Shown: positions 31,625 through 40,082 of the stretch, piece after piece | Layout of the letters: each line of letters begins with the position of its first letter | Position numbering within the stretch: position 1 is the first letter of the stretch | Made by a program: the position numbers and the translations under genes | DNA from: Rhizobium grahamii | GTDB lineage: Bacteria > Pseudomonadota > Alphaproteobacteria > Rhizobiales > Rhizobiaceae | DNA: 64,000 bases | Assembly (NCBI RefSeq): GCF_009498215.1 | Contig: NZ_CP043498.1 | Span: 1,860,001-1,924,000, forward strand | Direction: 5' to 3' | Notes under the pieces: model-generated | What the model was told of the DNA's origin: nothing | Seen by the model: the letters and a program-made list of their open reading frames with translations, nothing else | The model's database searches: none

Positions 31625-32822
31625 GCGATGCCCTCATGACTGGCGTCAGTTGCTCGCCGAAATTCTCCGGTCCGAGCACGCCGTCTGTCATCAACACGGC
31701 TCCCAGCCGTCCTATCTCGTCACTGGATTTGGCTGCAACGAAATTTCCACCGGTCAGAACCGCAATGCGGGATGATGCCGTGAACCCGGCATAGGGATAA
31801 GCGGTTCTCGTGAAAGTCGCGACGCATGAAGCAGAACTGATCGGGCACCCTGCAAGACCGGGCATCAGCGTTTGCGCCGTGGCGGCGATGATGTCCCGTT
31901 CGGAAGGATTGCCCTCGGAGCGGAACCATTCTCCGGCAGATTCCAGGGTCTCGAAGACCTGGGCTTCGGTGTCGCCGCCAAGCTTGAGATAGGTCTTGCC
32001 GTCGGGATAGGGAACCGGGGGAAGGATATAGACGTGATCGTCATCGGTTTCGCCGAAGACGATGGCAGCAGGCATCGATCCGAAAGTCTCAAGCTCGCGT
32101 TCGCCCAGTTCGAAAAACACGACCGTGCGTGCCGCCACCCGAACGTCGACGGGCTCCGGAAGCAGACTGTTGAAATTCGTGAAGCCGCCAGCGGCCACGA
32201 GGATACGCTCGGCACTATATGTCTTACCGCCGACCTCGACCTCGACCTCGACGTACGAGCCGACGTCACGGACGCCGGTCACCGTTGCATCGATCACCTC
32301 AACCCCACCTGCCTGCGCCAGCGTTGACTGCGCCCGCACCAGGGCACGCGGATTGATATGACCGGCCCGCCTTTCCTGGAAAAACCCATGGAAAGACCCG
32401 TCGATGTTGAATTGCGGGAACCGCCCGCGCAGCGTCGCCGGATCCAGCGTCTCGACATCAAGATCGAGCACGCCGGCAACATCAAGCGCCCGCCCGAGGT
32501 ACCCCTCGCCGGCCCGTGGCTTCGGACCGGCAAACAGGCATCCGACTTCCGAAAAGAAGGAGATGCCGCTTCTTGCCTCGATATCGGCATAGCGATCGAG
32601 CGATCGATCTGCGAGCGTTGCCCAGACCATATTGTCGTCGAAGGTGCGCGTGATGCACGCCTCGTCGTAATGGCTGGCGAAAACGCCTTGGTGGTTTTTC
32701 CGGTCAGAGGGCTCGCCCGGACCGATCAGCGCAATGCCGTCGATCATCCCGGACAGATGGCGGGCCGCTGCCGCGCCCATCATACCCCGACCGATCACGA
32801 TCACCTTGAAATCAACTGCCAT
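31614..32822 (-). CDS. FAD-dependent amine/amino-acid oxidase (DAO family), copy A
   Basis: This paralogue of the next gene has 402 residues and the same plan: FAD-binding VIGRGMMGAAAARHL at the N-terminus, GVFASHYDEACITR, RRAGHINPRALVRAQ, the substrate-domain segment LPPVPYPDGKTYLKLGGD and GGNFVAAKSSDEIGRLGA at the end. It is the first gene of the pair and shares a transcript with copy B through an 11-bp overlap. Oxidative demethylation or deamination of an amino acid is a reasonable family-level guess; no neighbour points to the substrate. Confidence 0.85.
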   Translation of the reverse strand: MAVDFKVIVIGRGMMGAAAARHLSGMIDGIALIGPGEPSDRKNHQGVFASHYDEACITRTFDDNMVWATLADRSLDRYADIEARSGISFFSEVGCLFAGPKPRAGEGYLGRALDVAGVLDLDVETLDPATLRGRFPQFNIDGSFHGFFQERRAGHINPRALVRAQSTLAQAGGVEVIDATVTGVRDVGSYVEVEVEVGGKTYSAERILVAAGGFTNFNSLLPEPVDVRVAARTVVFFELGERELETFGSMPAAIVFGETDDDHVYILPPVPYPDGKTYLKLGGDTEAQVFETLESAGEWFRSEGNPSERDIIAATAQTLMPGLAGCPISSASCVATFTRTAYPYAGFTASSRIAVLTGGNFVAAKSSDEIGRLGAVLMTDGVLGPENFGEQLTPVMRASHGR

Positions 32823-32921
32823 GCCTCACCTCGTTCCGAGGTCAGATAGCACGCGCACCGCGTTGATTCATATTATTGAGTGCGCGTCGGAAGTGATTCA
32901 CCGACAAGCGTTTCCGGACAG

Positions 32922-33476
32922 TCAGTCCAGCATTGCCAGGACTTTGCCGCAGTAGGCCTTGGAGACCGGGTTCATGCGCGTGGCGCCATGACCGGCATTG
33001 TACTTGAGGATGGTATCGCAGGTTTCGCCACCGCCGAGATGATGCGCGGCTGCAAGATACTTCATGCCATACTTGATGTTGGTGTCGGGATCGAAGAGGC
33101 CCTTCTTGGAGCCAGCGTAGCCCATCATCTTCGCCGTCGCCGGCTTGATCTGCATGAGGCCGATTTCACCGGCGCTGCCGCGTGCATTCGGATTGAAGTT
33201 GCTCTCGACGCGGACGACCGCACGGGCAAGCTCTACAGGAACGTCATACTGCTTGGCATACTTGACGATGATGGCGGAGTAGTTGCCCTTGGCGCCGATA
33301 TTTGAAACCGCTTTGCCTTTGGTTTCGATATTTGGAACCGCGAAGCCGGTGGTCCGGTTGACGGTCTTTAGAGCCAAGGTCTGCTTGGACTTGTTGCCCC
33401 AGTCACCTGCAAAAGCGGAATTGAATCCCATCAGCAGTGTGCACGCGCACACCACAGCAGAAATAAACTTTCTCAT
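32922..33476 (-). CDS. Soluble lytic transglycosylase-like protein (SLT domain)
   Basis: This exported protein of 184 residues has a Sec signal (MRKFISAVVCACTLLMGFNSAFA). The SLT domain fills residues 65-184: catalytic E91 in VVRVESNFNPNARG, then GLMQIKPATAKMMGY, DPDTNIKYGMKYLAA and YNAGHGATR. Such enzymes cleave the MurNAc-GlcNAc bond, leaving 1,6-anhydro ends. It lies 263 bp after the amidase stop and probably has its own promoter. Confidence 0.9.
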   Translation of the reverse strand: MRKFISAVVCACTLLMGFNSAFAGDWGNKSKQTLALKTVNRTTGFAVPNIETKGKAVSNIGAKGNYSAIIVKYAKQYDVPVELARAVVRVESNFNPNARGSAGEIGLMQIKPATAKMMGYAGSKKGLFDPDTNIKYGMKYLAAAHHLGGGETCDTILKYNAGHGATRMNPVSKAYCGKVLAMLD

Positions 33477-33739
33477 GTAGTCTAATTACTCCGATCAAAC
33501 GACTTTCCTGACGCAGCCAAAGCATTGCATCAGAAAATTAGAAGATGAATTTCGGAACCCATCCTGGATATTCGTCGTTGTTCAATTTTACGCCAGCTAT
33601 ATCACCCAAACTAAGCATCTGGCGCCGTTCAGCGAGCGGCTTTAGACCATCGCAATGAGGAGATAATAGGGAAATGGTGTGGCAAGCCGGCGAACTCCCT
33701 AAATCTGGGGAGACGCGACGTCCCACAAGAGGCTTGCGA

Positions 33740-34501
33740 TCAGGAGTAACGAGGCAGCGCAGCCAGCAATCTATGCAGCGTGTCGATGGTCGAAAAATCG
33801 GCTATCCCGTCGACGCGCTCGGGGCGGAAATGGCGTTGGAACGCTTCGATTTCGCCAGCCATCTTGTCGGAGAATTCGCCTGTGATCTCAGTTCCGTAGC
33901 CATAAAGCGACAGCATCGACTGCAAGGCCTCTATCGGCTGCCCGCTATCGCCACGTTGGAAAAATCTTCCACCGGTAATGGCCGCAGGCTCGATCCAGTG
34001 CCCGACACCTGCCCCGAAAAGCTCCGACCATGGAAAATTTTCGCCCGGATCGAGCTTGCGTCGGGGCGCAATATCGGAGTGCCCAAGCACTCTTTCGGGC
34101 GCAATTGACCAACGTTTGCCACAATCGAGACACAATTCGATCACCGCATCGATCTGCGCCTGCGGATAAGCAGGCAAACCGCCGGGATGACCGGCATTGG
34201 CAATCTCGATCCCGATGGAACGCGAATTGATATCGCTCTCGCCGCGCCAGATGCTCTTGCCGGCGTGCCAGGCGCGTCGGGCCTCGGGAACGAGCTGCAG
34301 CACCTCGCCGTTCTCCCGCACGAAGTAGTGGCTGGAGACCTGGCTTTCCTCGCGACAGAGCCAGTCCAGCGCCCCTTCGGAGGTCGGCATGCCGGTATAA
34401 TGTAGAATGATCATATCAGGCACGCGCGCATCGACGCGCTCGCCATGGTTCGGAGATGCCTGGACGATCGCCTTCTTGAAGTCAGCCTCGAACGAGGTCA
34501 T
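33740..34501 (-). CDS. N-acetylmuramoyl-L-alanine amidase (Amidase_2, AmiD-like) with peptidoglycan-binding domain
   Basis: This zinc amidase cuts between MurNAc and the stem peptide. Zinc ligands are seen in ILHYTGMP and GHSDIAPRRKLDPGENFPW, with the substrate loop IGIEIANAGHPGG between them (about residues 30-165). The C-terminal part (RGDSGQPIEALQSMLSLYGYG) is a PG_binding_1 domain. No signal peptide is visible in 253 residues, so action on internalised muropeptides is possible. The start overlaps the upstream DnaJ/TerB-like gene by 4 bp. Confidence 0.9.
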   Translation of the reverse strand: MTSFEADFKKAIVQASPNHGERVDARVPDMIILHYTGMPTSEGALDWLCREESQVSSHYFVRENGEVLQLVPEARRAWHAGKSIWRGESDINSRSIGIEIANAGHPGGLPAYPQAQIDAVIELCLDCGKRWSIAPERVLGHSDIAPRRKLDPGENFPWSELFGAGVGHWIEPAAITGGRFFQRGDSGQPIEALQSMLSLYGYGTEITGEFSDKMAGEIEAFQRHFRPERVDGIADFSTIDTLHRLLAALPRYS

Positions 34502-35204
34502 GCGGCGCGGCGTTCCTTCTCGATCTCCTCATAGGCGGCGTTCAGCGCCGCCATGCGTTCGTTCGCGATCGCATGGAATTCCGCCGGCACGCCGCGGGAG
34601 ATCAGCCGATCGGGATGATGCTCGCTGACCAGACCATGATAGCGGCGTCTGATCGTGCTGAAATCATCGGACGGCGAAACACCGAGCACCTTGTATGGAT
34701 CGCGCCCCATGGAAACATGACGCGCCGCGATGCGGTCGAAGCGTTCTTCGCTCATGTGGAAGATCTCGGCGACGTGCTGCAGGAAGTCCATTTCCTTCTC
34801 GTGGATCAGACCGTCGGCCTTGGCGATATGGAACAGCCCGTCGAGAACCTCTTCAAGCACCGGGCAATTGGCGGCGCAGGTCACGCACAGCGTCGAAAGA
34901 CGCTCGGCATAGGCCTCATAACCGGCAACGTCCTGGCGTGCGAGATTATAAAGACGCGCAACGTTCGTCGCCTGATCCGGAGGAAACTCGAATATCTCGC
35001 GAAAGGCATCCACTTCCTTCTCGCTGACGATGCCGTCGGCTTTCGCCATCTTGGCTGACAACGCGATGATGGCGACGGAGAACGCGACCTTCCGGCGGGT
35101 CTCGGGTCTCCCTCGAAAACCGTGCGGATTGCTTCAACGACCGCCGAAAGCGCATTCCCGGCGGTATTGCCGATCGCGTTGAGCAATTTTTCCCAAAAGG
35201 ACAT
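34498..35204 (-). pseudogene. TerB/DnaJ-domain protein (DjlA-like), interrupted by a 1-bp frameshift
   Basis: The first frame starts at 35204 (MSFWEKLLNAIGNTAGNA) and is sound up to VFEGDP. The second frame then carries KVAFSVAIIALSAKMAKADG, the TerB-like helical domain with two acidic KADG repeats, and a C-terminal J domain (DPYKVLGVSPSDDF, HHPDRL) to the stop at 34498. Adding one base at the GGG run 35104-35106 joins them as GDP-x-TRRKVAF and gives about 235 residues. The J domain could recruit DnaK. The upstream gene of the pair overlaps the amidase by 4 bp. Sequencing error is as likely as real loss. Confidence 0.82.
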
Positions 35205-35582
35205 CGAGGCCTCTCGCCTATTCAAAAACGAATGTCACCTTGACCAAATAAAAAGAGGGTTTGCAAGGCGACGATTGGTCGTACCCCCGAAAACACCTTT
35301 CACAATTCTGTACGGTCAGATCGCGCGAATGGTTTTCCGGCTGCATCGGAGAATCGACGAACGAGGCGTGAAAGAGTACCGCCGGATCCGATTTCCACAA
35401 TAGTTCTTCTCAAGCAGCCTGCGCTTGAAACGATTATATCCGCTCTTCCCGCGTCGTTGTACCGTAAGCCGCCGGATACGGTCCATTTTTCATGAAAACA
35501 ACACTTTACAGCGCCCTTTCCCTGCCGCATCCATGCGTTACCTAAAACACGCAGACGCGTTGAAATGGAAGGCGGAGGGATC
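35205..35582. other. Divergent intergenic region, no gene seen
   Basis: These 378 bp lie between the leftward DnaJ-like gene and rightward pfp. The only structure noted is an inverted repeat, ACCGTA (35461-35466) and TACGGT (35477-35482), 100 bp before pfp. Short open frames across it have no Shine-Dalgarno or family likeness. Confidence 0.4.
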
Positions 35583-36794
35583 ATGGCCAAACAGAAAGTC
35601 GCAATGCTCACGGCTGGGGGCCTGGCACCATGTCTGTCATCCGCGGTTGGCGGTCTTATCGAGCGATATAGCGACGTAGCGCCTGATATCGAGCTCATCG
35701 CTTACAAATCCGGATACCAGGGCGTTCTACTGGGTGACAGCATCGCAATCACACCGCAGATACGCGAGAAAGCAGCGTTGCTGCACCGCTACGGCGGCTC
35801 GCCGATCGGCAACAGCCGCGTGAAGCTGACCAACGCCGCCGACTGCGTGAAGCGCGGCCTCGTCAAGGAAGGCGAAAACCCTCTTCGCGTCGCGGCCGAG
35901 CGGCTAGCCAACGATGGCGTTTCGATCCTGCATACGATCGGCGGCGACGACACCAACACGACAGCCGCGGACCTTGCGGCCTATCTCGCGGCCAACGGCT
36001 ACAATCTCACCGTCGTCGGCCTTCCGAAGACGGTCGACAACGACGTCGTGCCGATCAAGCAGTCGCTTGGCGCATGGACGGCAGCTGAGGTCGGCGCCCA
36101 TTTCTTCGACAACGTCAGCAACGAACAGACCGCCGCCCCGCGCACTCTTATTATACACGAGGTCATGGGCCGCCATTGCGGCTGGCTGACGGCTGCGACG
36201 GCGCGCGCCTACCTTCAGCGCAACAAGCATAACGAATATGTTGACGGCCTGATGACCAACGCCGGAATGAAGAGCATCAACGCCGTCTACCTGCCGGAGC
36301 TCGCCTTCGAGCTGGAGCAGGAAGCCGCTCGTCTGAAGGAAGTCATGGATCGTACCGGATACGCCACGGTGTTCGTTTCCGAAGGCGCATGCCTCGATGC
36401 CATCGTTGCCGAGCGCGAGGCAGCGGGCGAAACCGTCAAGCGCGACGCATTCGGCCACGTGAAGATCGATACGATCAACGTCGGCGGCTGGTTCCAGAAG
36501 CAGTTTGCGAGCCTAGTCAACGCCGAACGCTCACTGGTCCAGAAGTCAGGCTACTTCGCGCGCTCCGCGCCTGCCAACGCCGACGACCTGCGCCTTATCC
36601 AGAGCATGACCGACCTCGCCGTCGAGAGCGCGCTCAACAAGGTGTCGGGCGTGACCGGCCATGACGAAGGCCAGGGCGGCAAGCTTCGCACGATCGAGTT
36701 CCCCCGAATCAAGGGTGGCAAGCCTTTCGACGTATCCACGAAGTGGTTCGGCGAGGTGATGACGACGATCGGCCAGAAATACAAGGCAGCATGA
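35583..36794 (+). CDS. pfp: Pyrophosphate--fructose 6-phosphate 1-phosphotransferase
   Basis: This enzyme phosphorylates fructose 6-phosphate reversibly with PPi in place of ATP. The diagnostic motif is GGDD at 120-123 (IGGDDTNTTA), where ATP enzymes have Gly at the last position, together with the lysine in PKTVDND (148-154). MGRHCGWLTA and the fructose-phosphate site follow. The start at 35583 has GGAGGGATC directly before it and gives 403 residues. It stands alone with its own promoter region. Confidence 0.95.
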   Translation: MAKQKVAMLTAGGLAPCLSSAVGGLIERYSDVAPDIELIAYKSGYQGVLLGDSIAITPQIREKAALLHRYGGSPIGNSRVKLTNAADCVKRGLVKEGENPLRVAAERLANDGVSILHTIGGDDTNTTAADLAAYLAANGYNLTVVGLPKTVDNDVVPIKQSLGAWTAAEVGAHFFDNVSNEQTAAPRTLIIHEVMGRHCGWLTAATARAYLQRNKHNEYVDGLMTNAGMKSINAVYLPELAFELEQEAARLKEVMDRTGYATVFVSEGACLDAIVAEREAAGETVKRDAFGHVKIDTINVGGWFQKQFASLVNAERSLVQKSGYFARSAPANADDLRLIQSMTDLAVESALNKVSGVTGHDEGQGGKLRTIEFPRIKGGKPFDVSTKWFGEVMTTIGQKYKAA

Positions 36795-36851
36795 TTGACG
36801 CAAGGTAGATATGGTGTCTTTGCTTGTTTCTGAGGAATAGGAGGAGTCGTC

Positions 36852-37487
36852 ATGTCGCTCGAAGCCTGGTTTGCTTTCGCTGCTGCATCCGCCATCATGC
36901 TTGCCATTCCGGGGCCGACGATATTGCTCGTCGTCTCCTATGCGCTGGGTCATGGGCGGAAGACGGCATTTGCGACGGTAACGGGCGTAGCGCTCGGTGA
37001 TTTCACTGCAATGACGGCCTCCCTCTTCGGTCTTGGCGCGCTGCTTGCCACCTCGGCGGCGCTGTTCACGACGCTGAAATGGATTGGCGGAGCGTATCTT
37101 ATATGGCTTGGCATCAAGCTGTGGCGCGCCCCGATCGTCTCCGGTCCGCTGGCTGACAACGACAACCTTCCGGAAGAAAAGTCGCTCAAGATCTTCCTTC
37201 ATGCCTATGTAGTGACTGCGCTCAATCCGAAGAGCATCGTCTTCTTCGTCGCCTTCGTTCCACAGTTCCTCAATCCGGCCCTCCCCTTCGTCAATCAGAT
37301 GCTGATCATGGAGGCAACCTTCCTGGTGCTAGCCACCATCAACGCCTCGACCTATGCGCTCGCCGCGCACGCCGCGCGCGCCCTCATTCGCAAGGCGAGC
37401 GTGCAGCGCGCCGTCAACCGCACTGGCGGCACTTTGCTGATCGCGGCAGGCGCCGTAACGGCCGGATACCGTCGAATTGCAGCGTGA
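36852..37487 (+). CDS. LysE/RhtB family amino-acid exporter
   Basis: This is a six-span inner-membrane exporter of 211 residues. The first span carries the family motif AIMLAIPGPTILLVVSYALGHG, and TVTGVALGDF follows. The middle KWIGGAYLIWLGIKLWRAP and ALNPKSIVFFVAFVPQF complete the LysE/RhtB pattern. The family exports amino acids such as lysine, threonine or homoserine lactone; the substrate here is unknown. AGGAGGAG lies 6 bp before the ATG. Confidence 0.92.
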   Translation: MSLEAWFAFAAASAIMLAIPGPTILLVVSYALGHGRKTAFATVTGVALGDFTAMTASLFGLGALLATSAALFTTLKWIGGAYLIWLGIKLWRAPIVSGPLADNDNLPEEKSLKIFLHAYVVTALNPKSIVFFVAFVPQFLNPALPFVNQMLIMEATFLVLATINASTYALAAHAARALIRKASVQRAVNRTGGTLLIAAGAVTAGYRRIAA

Positions 37488-37600
37488 ATATTTCCGGTGG
37501 GTTGCCGAAAAGCAACGAATAGGTTAATTGGCAAATCAGGGCTTAAGGTTCTTGGTAACTTTTAACGCTGCCGGGGCGGCGCGTTCACGAAAGTGAGAGT

Positions 37601-38512
37601 ATGGTAGCGAACGGATTTTCCGGCCTTAAACGCGGTCTCATCGTCTCTACGATGCTGTGCGGCGTGGCCGCTGGATGCTCCAGCGTCGAATACACCTCAC
37701 AGGCTGAATTGACCGCGGTGCAGGTCGTCGTTCCGACGCCGCGCCCGGGCGAAGATGCAACCATGGCAGCCGTACCGGCCGCCGAAGGCGCACAAGCTGC
37801 GACCGTTGCCGGTATCGACCAGCCTGCTCCTTCCGTCGCGACCGCAGCCATGCCGGCGACAGACGCCACGCAGCAGGCCGAACCGACCGCCTACGCACAA
37901 ATTCCGCTGGCACCCGAGATGACGGCCATTCAGTCCGTTGTCCCGACCCCGCGGCCGGGCACGCCGTCTCCGTCGACGCAGCTCGCCTTTGCGGCCACCC
38001 CGCAGAACGGCGCGGTTGCTGCGCTGTCGATCATCGACACGACGCCGCATCCGATGATGGATTATGGCTTCGATACGTCAGGCCCGATGGATCCGCCGAC
38101 CGCGCCTCCGATGTTCAGCGACGATGAGACCGACGATGGTGCTCCGACGGTCGAAAAGAGCGCGATCACCAAGATCATCGAGAAGTATTCCAAGATCTAT
38201 CAGGTTCCGGCCTCTCTGCTGCATCGCGTTGTCCACCGCGAAAGCCGCTACAATCCGAAGGCCTACAACAAGCGCGGCTACTTCGGCCTCATGCAGATCA
38301 AGTACAACACCGCCAAGTCGATGGGCTATGACGGCCAGCCGGCCGGTCTGTTCGACGCCGAGACCAACATCAAATATGCCGCCAAGTACCTGCGCGGTGC
38401 CTGGCTGGTATCTGATAGCAGCGAAGACGATGCGGTCCGGCTCTATGCTCGCGGCTATTACTATGATGCCAAGCGCAAGGGCATGGACGACGTTGCCCAG
38501 GGCAACTACTGA
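37601..38512 (+). CDS. Lipoprotein lytic transglycosylase with SLT domain
   Basis: The 303 residues begin with a signal and lipobox (GVAAGC, C26). A disordered, Pro/Ala-rich region of about 150 residues contains the phrase VVPTPRPG twice, ending at residues 50 and 120, and a third weaker relative TTPHP near 148. The SLT domain occupies 185-303: E214 in HRESRYNPK, GYFGLMQIKYNTAKSMGYDG and NIKYAAKYLRGA. It probably trims peptidoglycan from the membrane side. It resembles the SLT protein at 32922 in the catalytic half but not in the N-terminal half. Confidence 0.9.
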   Translation: MVANGFSGLKRGLIVSTMLCGVAAGCSSVEYTSQAELTAVQVVVPTPRPGEDATMAAVPAAEGAQAATVAGIDQPAPSVATAAMPATDATQQAEPTAYAQIPLAPEMTAIQSVVPTPRPGTPSPSTQLAFAATPQNGAVAALSIIDTTPHPMMDYGFDTSGPMDPPTAPPMFSDDETDDGAPTVEKSAITKIIEKYSKIYQVPASLLHRVVHRESRYNPKAYNKRGYFGLMQIKYNTAKSMGYDGQPAGLFDAETNIKYAAKYLRGAWLVSDSSEDDAVRLYARGYYYDAKRKGMDDVAQGNY

Positions 38513-38519
38513 CGTCGTC

Positions 38520-39905
38520 CTATCGAGCGGCGCCAGATAGCGCCGCGACAACCTCTTTCAGCAATGGTTGCGGTGTATAGTTGAACGCGCGCGGCGTAAG
38601 GCCGAGCCTGACGACCACCAGCCCGGCCGACGGAACGACGGCGATGCTCTGGCCGTCATGCCCCTCCATCCAGAACGCATCGGATGGAATGCCGATTGCC
38701 TCGTTGTCAGGGGCTCCCGGAAGGCGGATCCAGGTCTGCATTTGAGAATAGACGCCGTCCGAGGAGCGCGTTCCCTGCCGCATCATTCCGACGAACCCCT
38801 CCGGCAGCAATCTCTGACCGTTCCAAACGCCATCCTGCAGGATGAACTGGCCGAATCGGGCCCAGTCTCTAGCGGTTGCGTAGAGATAGGAGCCGCCGGA
38901 GAACGTACCGCGGGCGTCGGTCTCGAACACGGCGCTGGACATCCCAAGCGGATCGAAGAGCGCCTGGCGCGGATAATCGAGCGCTGCCCGCTGGTCGCCG
39001 ATGCGATCCATCCAGATCCGCGAGATCAGCACAGACGTCCCGCTTGAATAGTTGAAGGTCGTGCCGGGTTCGTACTTCCGCGAAAGACCAGCCGGCAACG
39101 CCGTCTGGTCGGGATCGAGATAGAGCATGCGGGTCACGTCGGAGACGGCACCGTAGTTCTCGTTGAAGCGCAGACCGCTTTCCATGCCGAGAAGATTCGC
39201 CAGCGTGATCGCGGCCCGGTCGTCCCCGCTCCACTGCGGCAACAGCTTCGATTCATCCAGCCGGATACTTCCCTTCGACATCAGCGTACCCAGAATCGCA
39301 GCATTGACGGTCTTGGTCATTGACCAGCCGAGCAGCGGCGTGTTCGGTCCGAATCCCGGGCCATATGCCTCCGCGATAATTCGCCCGTCATGGACGACGA
39401 CTACAGCACGCATATTCGGTCCGACGAGATCCTGGCGCGTCAGCAGTGTGGCAACGCTGCCGTCGCCCGTCGTGGCAACCTCGTTACCCGTGGGCCACGA
39501 GGCCGTGTTTGCTGTCTGAGGCACGCCTGGTTCGTCGGGCAAGGAGTTCTGGGCGGTCGCGAAATCACCATCCGGGACCGTCGCGCAACCGAACGCACCG
39601 CGATACATCGCATAATTGGGTGCAAACAGCCCCAAGATACGCGCCGCGACCCGCTTCTGCTCGCGGTCGACGTCCACGCGAATGAGCCGCAGCAAGGGGT
39701 TTCCGGGCGCCTGCACATCATCGGCAAGCACCTCCTTCGGATCCCGACCGGCGATGAACACGTTCGAACACACGATCTTTGCCGCGTAGCCATCTCCGAC
39801 CCGTAGCAACTCCGGTGGCTTGAAGTGCAGCCATGCTGCCCCTGCAACGACTGCAGCACCGGCGAGAACCGCCAAGCTCCTGACGATACGCATCACAAAC
39901 CCCAT
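38520..39905 (-). CDS. Serine hydrolase of the class C beta-lactamase / PBP4-like fold
   Basis: The start at 39905 has GGAGGGG upstream and yields 461 residues with one N-terminal span (about 6-25), so the enzyme is anchored or exported. The active-site S195-M-T-K198 (GWSMTKT), the Tyr motif in FNYSSGTS and the late GHDGQS fit an esterase/beta-lactamase-related hydrolase. Resistance is not implied, since many of these act on esters or peptidoglycan. It converges with the SLT lipoprotein gene (7 bp between stops) and is divergent from btaA with a 177-bp shared upstream region. Confidence 0.85.
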   Translation of the reverse strand: MGFVMRIVRSLAVLAGAAVVAGAAWLHFKPPELLRVGDGYAAKIVCSNVFIAGRDPKEVLADDVQAPGNPLLRLIRVDVDREQKRVAARILGLFAPNYAMYRGAFGCATVPDGDFATAQNSLPDEPGVPQTANTASWPTGNEVATTGDGSVATLLTRQDLVGPNMRAVVVVHDGRIIAEAYGPGFGPNTPLLGWSMTKTVNAAILGTLMSKGSIRLDESKLLPQWSGDDRAAITLANLLGMESGLRFNENYGAVSDVTRMLYLDPDQTALPAGLSRKYEPGTTFNYSSGTSVLISRIWMDRIGDQRAALDYPRQALFDPLGMSSAVFETDARGTFSGGSYLYATARDWARFGQFILQDGVWNGQRLLPEGFVGMMRQGTRSSDGVYSQMQTWIRLPGAPDNEAIGIPSDAFWMEGHDGQSIAVVPSAGLVVVRLGLTPRAFNYTPQPLLKEVVAALSGAAR

Positions 39906-40018
39906 GACCGCCCCTCCAGACTGACAATAGAGAAGCAGGAAAAAAACGACCGGAAAAGCCCCTTCCCCGAACACTTTCTGTGACTGTCCTTTTCCGGAAT
40001 GAAGGTCGCCCACAGGCT

Positions 40019-40036
40019 GCGTCATCAAACTGTAGC
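40019..40036 (+). promoter_or_regulatory. Candidate Pho box upstream of btaA
   Basis: GCGTCAT-CAAA-CTGTAGC compares with two CTGTCAT units spaced by 4 bp, with 9 of 14 positions matching. Its core GTCATCAAACTGT is identical to the core in front of the ABC operon at 53455-53467. It ends 46 bp before the btaA ATG. Confidence 0.5.
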
Positions 40037-40082
40037 GCCGCCGCGCTAAACGCCCTGAACGCTAAAAGGGTGAAAGACTCAC

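Noticed and set aside
33538..33726. 62-codon minus-strand frame between amidase and SLT genes
   Set aside because: No ribosome site, no recognisable motif and mixed composition.
38520..39905. Beta-lactamase resistance gene
   Set aside because: The fold motif is shared by many esterases and peptidases; the sequence gives no sign of antibiotic hydrolysis.
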